64,000 nt of DNA from Flavobacterium sp. SLB02 (GTDB lineage: Bacteria; Bacteroidota; Bacteroidia; Flavobacteriales; Flavobacteriaceae): contig NZ_CP045928.1 of the NCBI RefSeq assembly GCF_009664855.1, positions 4,713,186-4,777,185 on the forward strand, read 5' to 3'. This document shows positions 17,601 to 25,488 of the stretch, one piece after another (positions within the stretch are counted from its first letter, which is position 1; each line of letters begins with the position of its first letter). Made by a program: the position numbers and the translations under genes. Under the pieces are notes generated by a model, which saw only the letters and a program-made list of their open reading frames with translations, had not been told where the DNA came from and searched no databases.

Positions 17601-19331
17601 ATGATTCAAAAAAAACACAACTTTCTTTTACCCTTTCTTTTCTTAACTTCAATTGCTTTATCACAGGAAAATTTGAATTATTTTGATATTGCTATTCAAA
17701 AAAAAGCAAGTTCATTAAAAAAAGAAATTAATTTTAAAAAAGCACAATCTTTTTTTTTTAAAGAAGAATGGGACTCTACATTGGTATATTCAATGAAACA
17801 ATTGAATTTCGATTCTGATTTAGAGACAAAAGAATATTGCCATTATTTTAGAGGTTATTCATTAAAGAAGAAAGGACTTTACAAACAAGCACTCATTGAA
17901 TTTGGCTTAATAGACAAATCTTTCCAATACTATTATCTAGTAGATTACAATGTTGGACATTTATTTCATTTTGAAAAAAAATTTGAAAAAGCAATTGTTT
18001 ATTTTTTGAAATCCGAAAATGGAATACTGAATCACAATGATGAAAATGAAATAGCCAGTTTATATACAAATATTGGGATTTGCTATATGCATCTGAATAA
18101 ATTTGACAATGCGGAATCTTATTTAAAAAAAGAGACTCTTTTAAACACTAAAAAAGCCACAAAAAGTTTAGTTCGATCCTATATAAATATTGCAAACTTT
18201 TATTACGAACAATATAAAGATCAACAAGGTATATATTACTTCCAGAAAGCCTATAAATTATCTAAAAATATAAAAGATTTCAAATTAAAAGAGAACTCAG
18301 CATTCAACATGGCTGTCGTAGAAGAAAATAGAAATAATTACAAAAAAGCTCTAGATTACAGAAAAGAAGCAGAAGATTGGAAAGATTCCTTAAACAACCA
18401 GAATAAAATATGGGCAGTCGCTGACTTTGAGAAAAAGTTTGCCGTTGCACAAAAACAAAAACAGATTAAAGTATTAGAGGTTGAAAACAAGTTAAAAGAT
18501 ACACAACGTAACAGTCTGTTTTTTGCTTCAATAGGATTATTATTAATTTTAACCGGAGGAGTTTATTTGTACGGTCAAAAAGTAAAAAATGCAAAAACTA
18601 TTTTACTGCAAAAAAACAAACTCGACGAACTCAATGCTACAAAAGATCAGTTATTTTCTATTGTAAGTCATGATTTAAGATCGTCTGTAAATGCTTTAAA
18701 AACAAGCAATGCTAAATTATCTGCCACACTCGAAACTAAAAATTACGACGAGCTTCATAATCTTATTATCCAAAATAGTACTATTGCCAATGGCGCTTAT
18801 AGCTTATTAGATAATTTGCTGCATTGGGCGATGCTGCAAACCAAACAGTTGTATTTTCACAAAGAATCTATTCACTTATATTCTATTGTACAGCAAATCG
18901 AATACAACTACAAACCTTTGCTTCTCGACAAAGCCATTACTTTTGAAAATTCGGTTTCGAAAAATATTTTTATTTTTGTAGATCTTGATTCTTTAAAAAT
19001 CGTACTTCGAAACTTATTAGACAATGCGATTAAATTTTCTAATGAAAATGGCAAAATAAGTTTTTACACCCAGGAAACCAATCCTGATTTTTGCGATCTG
19101 ATAATCGAAGATAACGGAATGGGAATGAGCGAAAACACTATTAAAGAATTACTACAAGAAGGAGAACTTTTAGCTAAAAAAAGCAACTCTGAAATTATAG
19201 GAACCGGTTTAGGGTTACAACTGTGTAAACAAATGACCAGGAAAAATAGCGGTACTTTAGCTACAGAAAGTGAGATTAATAAGGGAACTAAAATGATATT
19301 AAGTTTTCCAAAAACAAGAACAAATGGATAA
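17601..19331 (+). CDS. TPR-containing sensor histidine kinase
   Basis: 576 aa. A signal peptide (1-21) is followed by a periplasmic helical region with TPR-like repeats (about 40-260; LYTNIGICYMHLNKFDNAESYLKKE), one membrane helix (about 304-325), and a cytoplasmic kinase. The HisKA phospho-acceptor is His at about 357 in SIVSHDLRSSV. HATPase motifs follow: NLLDNAIKFS (N box), EDNGMGM (G1) and GTGLGLQLC (G2). Its stop overlaps the response-regulator start by 8 bases, so the pair is a two-component system. The signal sensed is unknown. Confidence 0.9.
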   Translation: MIQKKHNFLLPFLFLTSIALSQENLNYFDIAIQKKASSLKKEINFKKAQSFFFKEEWDSTLVYSMKQLNFDSDLETKEYCHYFRGYSLKKKGLYKQALIEFGLIDKSFQYYYLVDYNVGHLFHFEKKFEKAIVYFLKSENGILNHNDENEIASLYTNIGICYMHLNKFDNAESYLKKETLLNTKKATKSLVRSYINIANFYYEQYKDQQGIYYFQKAYKLSKNIKDFKLKENSAFNMAVVEENRNNYKKALDYRKEAEDWKDSLNNQNKIWAVADFEKKFAVAQKQKQIKVLEVENKLKDTQRNSLFFASIGLLLILTGGVYLYGQKVKNAKTILLQKNKLDELNATKDQLFSIVSHDLRSSVNALKTSNAKLSATLETKNYDELHNLIIQNSTIANGAYSLLDNLLHWAMLQTKQLYFHKESIHLYSIVQQIEYNYKPLLLDKAITFENSVSKNIFIFVDLDSLKIVLRNLLDNAIKFSNENGKISFYTQETNPDFCDLIIEDNGMGMSENTIKELLQEGELLAKKSNSEIIGTGLGLQLCKQMTRKNSGTLATESEINKGTKMILSFPKTRTNG

Positions 19332-20070
19332 TATTAATGTTTTAATCATAGAAGACACTCCTGAACAAAGTGACGCTCTTGTTAAGGTTCTGGTAGAGAA
19401 CAATTATACCATTACAGGCGTTGCCACCAACTTTACAGACGCATTAAAACTTTTTTACGAGAATACGACCGATATTGTTATCATTGACGTTTTTCTAGAC
19501 GGAAAACCAGACGGAATTACCTTTGCGGAATCTATTAATATAATTCCAAACGCTTCAAAACCATTTGTATTTTTGACCAGTTCGCAGGATCGTCAGATTT
19601 TTGAAAGAGCAAAACTTACCAAGCCTTTTAGCTTTTTAATGAAACCTTTTAATGAACTTGAAATTCTATATGCCATAGAAATGGCCGTAGAGAAATTCTA
19701 CGCTCAAACCAATGTTTTTATGAGCGAAGAACAAGATACTGTAGTGAGCAATGATTACTTGTTTATCAAGAAAAAAAACTCACTGAAAAAAGTAGCCATA
19801 AACGAAATTCTTTATATCGAAGTCGAAGAACGCTATTGCAATATTATTACCGAAAAAGAAAAATTTGTCATCCAGATCTCTTTGACTAAAATCAGTAATT
19901 TGCTTGACAAAAATAAATTTGTAAAAACGCATCGCAACACAATCGTGAATACCGATAAAATTGAAGAAATTATTCTGGCAGATAATCTCATTATCCTAAA
20001 AGGTGATCATAAAATAAACCTAAGCGATACGTATAAAGACTTTATCAAAAAGATGAATATTTTGTCTTAA
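19324..20070 (+). CDS. LytTR-family response regulator
   Basis: 248 aa. The receiver domain (about 4-120) has the acidic pair IIED, the phosphorylated Asp at about 55 in IIDVFLDG, the switch Ser/Thr in FLTSS, and Lys in LMKPF. The LytTR DNA-binding domain (about 145-245) includes IEVEERYCNIIT and FVKTHRNTIVNTDKI. It is translationally coupled to the upstream histidine kinase. Targets are unknown; LytTR regulators bind direct repeats, and none was identified here. Confidence 0.92.
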   Translation: MDNINVLIIEDTPEQSDALVKVLVENNYTITGVATNFTDALKLFYENTTDIVIIDVFLDGKPDGITFAESINIIPNASKPFVFLTSSQDRQIFERAKLTKPFSFLMKPFNELEILYAIEMAVEKFYAQTNVFMSEEQDTVVSNDYLFIKKKNSLKKVAINEILYIEVEERYCNIITEKEKFVIQISLTKISNLLDKNKFVKTHRNTIVNTDKIEEIILADNLIILKGDHKINLSDTYKDFIKKMNILS

Positions 20071-20094
20071 CAAAATCAACCTAAAAATAATAGT

Positions 20095-20133
20095 ACCAAA
20101 AATCCTCTTCGAATGAAGGGGATTTTTTTTGGT
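20095..20133 (+). terminator. Terminator after the two-component genes
   Basis: The stem AATCC-TCTTC/GAAGG-GGATT with GAAT apex and flanking A/T runs lies 25 bases past the stop. Confidence 0.8.
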
Positions 20134-20300
20134 TTGAAAGAAATATCCCAATTCATCCGGTTTTTTTAAAATTTCATGACACAAAAAATAGCTTTCATGA
20201 CATTTTTAACCCCAAACAAAAAATTCAAAATTACTTTTACCCGCAGAAACCCCAAACAATATAACCGTAAATGAGAATCGCACTAACCAAACAACCAGAC

Positions 20301-20522
20301 ATGAAAATTTTATCTGTTCTAAAAAAAATAAAAAATAATCCTTGGGTTGGTATTGCTGTTTCTTTAACATTAATAATTCCGAGCTTATACGAAATCCTTG
20401 ATGATGTTACTGTACTTCGAAAAGAATACATATTGCTTTTCTTTGGGTTTCCCTTATATATAAAATCATTAAAAAAAATATTCGACGATATGTTAGATGT
20501 CTATGATGACTTATCTGAGTAA
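20301..20522 (+). CDS. Small hypothetical membrane protein
   Basis: 73 aa from the ATG at 20301; an upstream in-frame ATG at 20271 adds ten residues with no clear benefit. Two hydrophobic segments (about WVGIAVSLTLIIPSLYEIL and YILLFFGFPLYIKSL) flank a charged turn, and the acidic C-terminus would be cytoplasmic. Not recognised. A terminator follows at once and rpoD begins 160 bases later. Confidence 0.5.
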   Translation: MKILSVLKKIKNNPWVGIAVSLTLIIPSLYEILDDVTVLRKEYILLFFGFPLYIKSLKKIFDDMLDVYDDLSE

Positions 20523-20550
20523 AAAAAGTTTGCCCCCCTTTTTCAACAAA

Positions 20551-20592
20551 AAACACTTCACGCTTAAGCTTTTAAGCCTGAGTGTTTTTTTC
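20551..20592 (+). terminator. Terminator before rpoD
   Basis: AAACACTTCACGCTTAA pairs imperfectly with TTAAGCCTGAGTGTTT around GCTT, followed by TTTTTCTTTT. Confidence 0.8.
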
Positions 20593-20666
20593 TTTTAAAT
20601 AAAAAATTATTTTTTTGTAACCTTTTTGTATCTCTTTACGTATAACTACTTGTACACTTAAAAATT

Positions 20667-20672
20667 GAGGAG
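20667..20672 (+). promoter_or_regulatory. Strong Shine-Dalgarno sequence of rpoD
   Basis: GAGGAG lies nine bases before the rpoD ATG (20682). Most genes in this window have only A-rich leaders, as usual in Bacteroidota, so such a full anti-16S match stands out. It also fixes the start codon. Confidence 0.7.
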
Positions 20673-20681
20673 ACAAAAAAC

Positions 20682-21545
20682 ATGAGACAACTTAAAATCA
20701 CCAAGCAGGTAACCAATCGTGAAACTGCATCGTTAGACAAATACCTACAAGAAATTGGAAAAGTTGACCTAATTACCGCTGATGAAGAGGTAGAATTAGC
20801 ACAAAGAATAAAGGCTGGTGATCAAAGAGCTTTAGAAAAATTAACAAAAGCCAACCTACGTTTCGTTGTATCGGTTGCTAAACAATATCAAAATCAAGGA
20901 TTAACTCTTCCGGATTTAATTAATGAAGGAAACTTAGGTTTAATTAAAGCGGCTCAACGTTTTGATGAAACTCGTGGTTTCAAATTCATCTCTTATGCTG
21001 TATGGTGGATTCGTCAATCGATCCTTCAGGCTTTGGCAGAACAATCGCGTATTGTTCGTTTACCATTAAACAAAATTGGTTCTATCAATAAAATCAACAA
21101 AATGTATGCGTTATTAGAGCAATCTAACGAGCGTCCGCCTTCTGCTGAAGAAATTGCAAAAGAACTTGACATGACTGTAAATGACGTAAAAGAGTCTATG
21201 AAAAACTCTGGTCGTCACTTATCTATGGATGCACCTCTTGTTGAAGGTGAAGATTCTAACCTTTATGACGTTTTACGTTCTGGCGAGTCTCCAAACCCTG
21301 ACAGAGAGTTAATTCACGAATCATTGCGTACTGAAATCGAGCGTTCATTAGAAACATTAACTCCAAGAGAGGCAGATGTTGTTCGTTTGTATTTTGGTCT
21401 TGGCGATCAACACCCAATGACTTTAGAAGAAATTGGAGAAACTTTCGACTTAACTCGTGAGCGTGTTCGCCAGATTAAAGAAAAAGCAATTCGTAGATTA
21501 AAACATACTTCAAGAAGTAAAATTCTTAAAACTTATCTTGGGTAA
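20682..21545 (+). CDS. rpoD: Primary RNA polymerase sigma factor RpoD/SigA
   Basis: 287 aa, the short Bacteroidota form with no region 1.1. Region 1.2 (LDKYLQEIGKVDLITADEE), region 2 (LPDLINEGNLGLIKAAQRFD, then RGFKFISYAVWWIRQSI), region 3 (NKIGSINKINKMYALLEQ) and region 4 (TLTPREADVVRLYFGLG, then TLEEIGETFDLTRERVRQI) are intact. It directs transcription from the TTTG / TAnnTTTG promoters seen throughout the window. Confidence 0.97.
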   Translation: MRQLKITKQVTNRETASLDKYLQEIGKVDLITADEEVELAQRIKAGDQRALEKLTKANLRFVVSVAKQYQNQGLTLPDLINEGNLGLIKAAQRFDETRGFKFISYAVWWIRQSILQALAEQSRIVRLPLNKIGSINKINKMYALLEQSNERPPSAEEIAKELDMTVNDVKESMKNSGRHLSMDAPLVEGEDSNLYDVLRSGESPNPDRELIHESLRTEIERSLETLTPREADVVRLYFGLGDQHPMTLEEIGETFDLTRERVRQIKEKAIRRLKHTSRSKILKTYLG

Positions 21546-21565
21546 TCACCCAAAAACCAATATAG

Positions 21566-21600
21566 AAATTCCAAATTCCAACTATTGGGATTTGGAATTT
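21566..21600 (+). terminator. rpoD hairpin made of the AATTCCAAATTCC repeat
   Basis: A 15-base arm AAATTCCAAATTCCA pairs with the inverted TGGGATTTGGAATTT around CTAT. The T-run is weak, so it may be a repeat used as a transcript end. The same words appear at 42590-42650 and near 4990-5022. Confidence 0.6.
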
Positions 21601-21675
21601 ATTGTGAAAGTACGTATATTGGTAATATAGCAAACAACAGTTTGATTGACTGTTCGTTTTTTGATTGATGATTGA

Positions 21676-21706
21676 AACTCCGGCTGATTACCGGAGTTTT
21701 TTATTT
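21676..21706 (+). terminator. GC-rich terminator downstream of rpoD
   Basis: AACTCCGG (21676-21683) pairs with CCGGAGTT (21691-21698), loop CTGATTA, followed by TTTTTTATTTT. A textbook intrinsic terminator. Confidence 0.85.
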
Positions 21707-21725
21707 TATGTTGGATAGTTTTTTT

Positions 21726-21867
21726 TTAACCGCAAAGTCCGCAAAGGTTTTTACCTTTTGGATCTTGTAAAAACACAAAGTTCGCAAAGCATTGTGTTGA
21801 TTAAACTTTGCAAACTTTGTAAATTTATCAAACCTTCAGCATAAAACTTTGCGGACTTTGTGGTTAA
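21726..21867. repeat. Nested palindromic intergenic element, copy 1
   Basis: Outer 21-base arms 21726-21746 and 21847-21867 are inverted copies with one mismatch (TTAACCGCAAAGTCCGCAAAG type). Inside, a second inverted pair (21774-21790 and 21806-21820) uses the same AAAGTTCGCAAAG word. No reading frame is present. A related copy lies at about 50846-50966. The layout resembles a REP/MITE-like non-coding element. Confidence 0.7.
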
Positions 21868-21868
21868 A

Positions 21869-21900
21869 TTTCGATGTAAATCATAAAAAATCTATCTTTG
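21869..21900 (+). promoter_or_regulatory. Promoter of rpe
   Basis: TATCTTTG at 21893-21900 matches the -7 consensus, with TTTC 20 bases upstream as a weak -33. The repeat element ends directly against it. Confidence 0.6.
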
Positions 21901-21931
21901 CAAAAAATAACACTACACACAACTACACAAA

Positions 21932-22594
21932 ATGAAGAATACACTTATTGCTCCTTCTGTTCTTGCAGCTGATTTTGCCAATTTACAACGTGATATCGAA
22001 ATGATCAATAACAGTGAGGCTGATTGGTTTCATATTGATATTATGGATGGCGTTTTTGTTCCGAATATTTCTTTTGGGATGCCGGTTTTAGAAGCAATTT
22101 CAAGACATGCTAAAAAAACGATCGATGTACATTTGATGATTGTTGATCCGGATCGCTACATCAAGACTTTCGCAGATTTAGGCGCCAATATCCTGAGCGT
22201 ACATTATGAAGCCTGTACACATTTACACAGAACACTTCAGGCCATTAAAGCCGAAGGCATGAAAGCGGGAGTTGCTATCAATCCTCATACTAATATCGAC
22301 TTATTAGAAGATGTTATAAATGATATTGACTTGGTTTGTATCATGAGTGTGAATCCTGGTTTTGGAGGACAATCATTTATTGAAAATACTTATGCTAAAG
22401 TAAAAAAACTAAAAGATTTAATTACTCGTAAAAATGCTTCGACAATTATTGAAATTGACGGTGGTGTAACCAGTAAAAATGCAAAACAATTAGTAGAAGC
22501 CGGAGCTGATGTTTTGGTTGCCGGAAGCTTTGTTTTTAAAGCCGAAAACCCAACTCAGACTATTGCAGAATTAAAAGCTTTGACCACTTTCTAA
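21932..22594 (+). CDS. rpe: Ribulose-phosphate 3-epimerase
   Basis: 220 aa TIM-barrel enzyme of the pentose phosphate pathway, interconverting ribulose-5-phosphate and xylulose-5-phosphate. Family signatures are intact: SVLAADFANL (Ser at strand 1), HIDIMDGVFVPNISFG (metal His and catalytic Asp), VHLMI, MSVNPGFGGQSF and EIDGGV (second catalytic Asp), ending at the GADVLVAGSFVF phosphate-binding loop. Single gene with its own promoter and terminator. Confidence 0.97.
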   Translation: MKNTLIAPSVLAADFANLQRDIEMINNSEADWFHIDIMDGVFVPNISFGMPVLEAISRHAKKTIDVHLMIVDPDRYIKTFADLGANILSVHYEACTHLHRTLQAIKAEGMKAGVAINPHTNIDLLEDVINDIDLVCIMSVNPGFGGQSFIENTYAKVKKLKDLITRKNASTIIEIDGGVTSKNAKQLVEAGADVLVAGSFVFKAENPTQTIAELKALTTF

Positions 22595-22615
22595 GTTTAA
22601 AACAAATAAAATACC

Positions 22616-22644
22616 AAGCCGAAGAGAAATCTTCGGCTTTTTTA
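22616..22644 (+). terminator. rpe terminator
   Basis: AAGCCGAAGA/TCTTCGGCTT stem with GAAA tetraloop, then TTTTT. Perfect 10-base stem. Confidence 0.9.
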
Positions 22645-22801
22645 TGTGATTCAATTTCCCCATAATCGGGTTATCTATATTGTGTCTCAACAGTTAAAAC
22701 CGTTGGCAATTCTTCTGTGTGAAAAAAAATCTGCTTAATCTGCAAGATCTGCGTGAAAAAAAAATCTTTATAATCCTTTAATCTGTGGCTAAAAGCTTTA
22801 A

Positions 22802-23641
22802 TCAATTCTGAAAAACATTGACTTTTCTATATCCCGTTAGACTAACGTTTCGATGTTTCTTAAAGAATTTATTGAGATGACTTTCGTCCGAAAATCCAAA
22901 TTCTTCTACAATTTCATTTATTCTCATATCACTAAAACGCAATCGATGTTCTATTAGTCTTATTTTATAATTTGAAATAAAAGACTGAACTGTTTCTCCA
23001 GAATGATTTTTAAAATAACTGCTCAGATAAGTATCAGATATATCAAATTCCTTTGCTACTGCAGAAGCTTTTAATTTTTGAGGACAAAAAATATGAGCCT
23101 GAATGTAATTGATAATTTCCAGAATTCTTTTATCGGCACTTTCTTTTACCCCTGTTGGTTTTATTTTTGCAATGTTTCTGGCAGCAATTACAATAAGGGC
23201 ATTTACATAATGTGTGATTAAATCTTCATCATAAATATCCTTATTATCTATAGCATGAATCAAGGAATCTGAAATTGACTTTACCAGGAATTCATCTGCT
23301 TTTCGTTTTAAAATACAACCCGATAAATGTGTTGCATAATGCAGCAAACATCCTATATGATCGATACTTTTTGATTTATATTCTTTTACATACTCACTAT
23401 TAATCTTAACCAACAAAAATTCTGTCGTATTTACAATATCAAAATTATGGTAGTCATTTGGCGTCAGTAACATTAAATTTCCTGTTTGATAAGAAATACA
23501 ATTGCCATTGATCTTAAGAAATCCATTTCCTGAAATAACATAAACCATCTGAAAAAAACTGAATTGCGAATTTACAATTGGGCACTCATCTACTTTTTTA
23601 TAAAGTACCTCTACCGACTGATGCATATTTTCTTTTCTCAT
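22802..23641 (-). CDS. AraC-family transcriptional regulator
   Basis: 279 aa from the ATG at 23641. The frame continues to 23665, but a TACTTTTG -7 element on the minus strand at 23644-23651 overlaps that extension, so an internal Met (23641 or 23626) is likelier. An N-terminal cupin-like sensor (about 20-110; SFFQMVYVISGNGFLKINGN) is followed by the AraC double HTH at the C-terminus (AVAKEFDISDTYLSSYFKNHSGE, then INEIVEEFGFSDESHLNKFFKKH). It is divergent from an exporter gene 61-85 bases away, which is the likely target (inference). Confidence 0.88.
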   Translation of the reverse strand: MRKENMHQSVEVLYKKVDECPIVNSQFSFFQMVYVISGNGFLKINGNCISYQTGNLMLLTPNDYHNFDIVNTTEFLLVKINSEYVKEYKSKSIDHIGCLLHYATHLSGCILKRKADEFLVKSISDSLIHAIDNKDIYDEDLITHYVNALIVIAARNIAKIKPTGVKESADKRILEIINYIQAHIFCPQKLKASAVAKEFDISDTYLSSYFKNHSGETVQSFISNYKIRLIEHRLRFSDMRINEIVEEFGFSDESHLNKFFKKHRNVSLTGYRKVNVFQN

Positions 23642-23698
23642 AACACAAAAGTACTTTTTTATCATTTAATTATACCGAAAAAAGAACAATACTCAGTT

Positions 23699-23706
23699 TA
23701 ATTTTG
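23699..23706 (+). promoter_or_regulatory. -7 element of the exporter gene
   Basis: TAATTTTG lies 20 bases before the ATG at 23726 and back to back with the AraC-gene promoter. No clear -33 box was seen, which would fit an activator-dependent promoter. Confidence 0.45.
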
Positions 23707-23725
23707 CTAAAAATAAAATATAAAA

Positions 23726-25261
23726 ATGAAGCAAAAAATTTCCTCCAGCAAAAACAACATCGCATTAGTCGCTATTTGTCTGGCAACCTTAATGTTCTCT
23801 CTTGAAATTTCAAGCGTTCCGGTCATCCTTCCAACACTAGAAAAGGTATTGAACGCTAATCTTAAAGACATGCAATGGATCATGAATATTTACACCATAG
23901 GATGTACCACTGTTTTAATGGCTGCCGGAACCCTGGCCGACCGATATGGCCGAAAACGTATTCTGATTATTACTTTAATTTTATTTGGTATTTCATCATT
24001 AGTCTGCGGTTTAGCAGATAATGTAACGCTATTGGTAATAAGCCGTTTCTTTCAGGGAGTAAGCGGTGGTGCGATGCTAATTTGCCAGGTGGCTACTTTA
24101 TCACATCAGTTTCAGGAAGGAAAAGAGCGCAGCAGGGCTTTTAGTATCTGGGGAATTATTCTTGGTGTAGGATTGGGTTTTGGCCCTATAATAGGCGGTT
24201 CGATCATTGCAATATTATCCTGGCAATGGGTATTTTTAGTACATGTACCAATTGCTGTTCTTGCCGTAATTCTGGTTTATGGTTATGTAGACGAGTCTAA
24301 AGACCCTGATGCTAAAAAAATAGATATCTGGGGAATGATCACATTATCAGCCGCTGTGTTTGGATTAACGTACTATATTACACAAGGCCCTGATCTTGGT
24401 TTTACGAGCACTTTAGCTTTGGGTATCTTAGCGATTACCATAATAAGTTTTGTGTTGTTTTTATGGGTCGAAAAAACAAATCCTTATCCCATGTTTGATT
24501 TTACGGTATTCAAAATCCGTAATTTTTCAGGTGCCATTTTGGGATCTATTGGTATGAATTTCAGTTTTTGGCCTTTCATAATTTATCTTCCTATTTATTT
24601 TCAAAGTTGTTTAGGATATGATGTTCTAACAGTTGGTCTTTCTTTACTTGCTTATACCCTTCCTACTTTAATCATTCCGCCTTTTGCCGAATATCTTTCG
24701 GTTCGATATCGCGCAGGGATTGTCATTCCGCTAGGTTTGTTTGTAATAGGATTAGGTTTTATCGTAATGAGATATGGCAGTATTGCAGAACATGCCAGCT
24801 GGCTTACCATGCTTCCGGGTTCTTTACTGGCAGGAATTGGCCTGGGTTTAACCAATACACCAGTTACAAATACAACTACCGGTTCTGTTCCTTCTAATCG
24901 TTCGGGGATGGCTTCCGGAATAGACATGAGTGCCCGATTAATTACTTTGTCTATCAATATTGCTTTAATGGGATTTATTCTGGTGAAAGGAATTTTCTTC
25001 TATTTAAATAATGCCTTTGCAGAATCTATCCATACAAAAACATTACAATCTCTTTCAGAAAAAATTGCAGCAGGAAACTTTTCATCCCTTAATCAGGATT
25101 TCCCTCAATTAGCAGCATTAGATTCATCTCAATCCATTTTACATGCCGCACTGGCTCATGGTTTCGAAATGATACTACTTTACGGAGGAATTGGTGTCTG
25201 GATTTTAGCGATTATGAGTTTTATATTGTTTAATCCGGGAAAAAAGCAAAATAAATTATAA
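23726..25261 (+). CDS. MFS drug/H+ antiporter, DHA2 (14-TM) family
   Basis: 511 aa. Length and hydrophobicity fit 14 helices. Motif A appears as GTLADRYGRKRIL (about 72-84) and motif C-like glycines as GIILGVGLGFGPIIGG (about 140-157), a signature of exporters of the EmrB/QacA type. It exports an unknown toxic compound in exchange for protons (family knowledge). The divergent AraC gene is a plausible regulator. No membrane-fusion or TolC partner is adjacent. Confidence 0.87.
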   Translation: MKQKISSSKNNIALVAICLATLMFSLEISSVPVILPTLEKVLNANLKDMQWIMNIYTIGCTTVLMAAGTLADRYGRKRILIITLILFGISSLVCGLADNVTLLVISRFFQGVSGGAMLICQVATLSHQFQEGKERSRAFSIWGIILGVGLGFGPIIGGSIIAILSWQWVFLVHVPIAVLAVILVYGYVDESKDPDAKKIDIWGMITLSAAVFGLTYYITQGPDLGFTSTLALGILAITIISFVLFLWVEKTNPYPMFDFTVFKIRNFSGAILGSIGMNFSFWPFIIYLPIYFQSCLGYDVLTVGLSLLAYTLPTLIIPPFAEYLSVRYRAGIVIPLGLFVIGLGFIVMRYGSIAEHASWLTMLPGSLLAGIGLGLTNTPVTNTTTGSVPSNRSGMASGIDMSARLITLSINIALMGFILVKGIFFYLNNAFAESIHTKTLQSLSEKIAAGNFSSLNQDFPQLAALDSSQSILHAALAHGFEMILLYGGIGVWILAIMSFILFNPGKKQNKL

Positions 25262-25262
25262 A

Positions 25263-25463
25263 TACCAATTAAGTGTTGAGATGTGCCATTAGGTACTAAA
25301 TATTAGTAGAAAACAGAATAAGAATAATTTAGCGTGCCGTAAAGTACGCAATAGTTATCCTTTTGGTGCGTACCTGCGGCACGTCAGCATATTACGAACT
25401 TAATTTCTATCGAGATTTAGTGCCTAACGGCACAAATTGTAGACTTTCACCACTTGATTGGCA
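25263..25463. repeat. Roughly 200-base nested palindromic element
   Basis: The outer arms 25263-25302 and 25415-25463 are imperfect inverted copies (ACCAATTAAGTG ... GTGCCATTAGGTACTAAAT against ATTTAGTGCCTAACGGCAC ... CACTTGATTGG). An inner pair, 25333-25350 and 25366-25383, is built on GTGCCG ... GTACGCA. It begins immediately at the exporter stop codon and holds no reading frame. It may also terminate transcription from both sides. Confidence 0.65.
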
Positions 25464-25488
25464 TTTACAAATCTATTTTTTTTAGCAA

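Noticed and set aside
14928..20522. Possible new defence or mobile island
   Set aside because: The genes are of familiar flavobacterial chromosomal families; no nuclease, integrase, toxin or att-like repeats, and no visible base-composition break.
24652..24957. 101-aa minus-strand frame inside the exporter gene
   Set aside because: Antisense shadow of membrane-helix codons.
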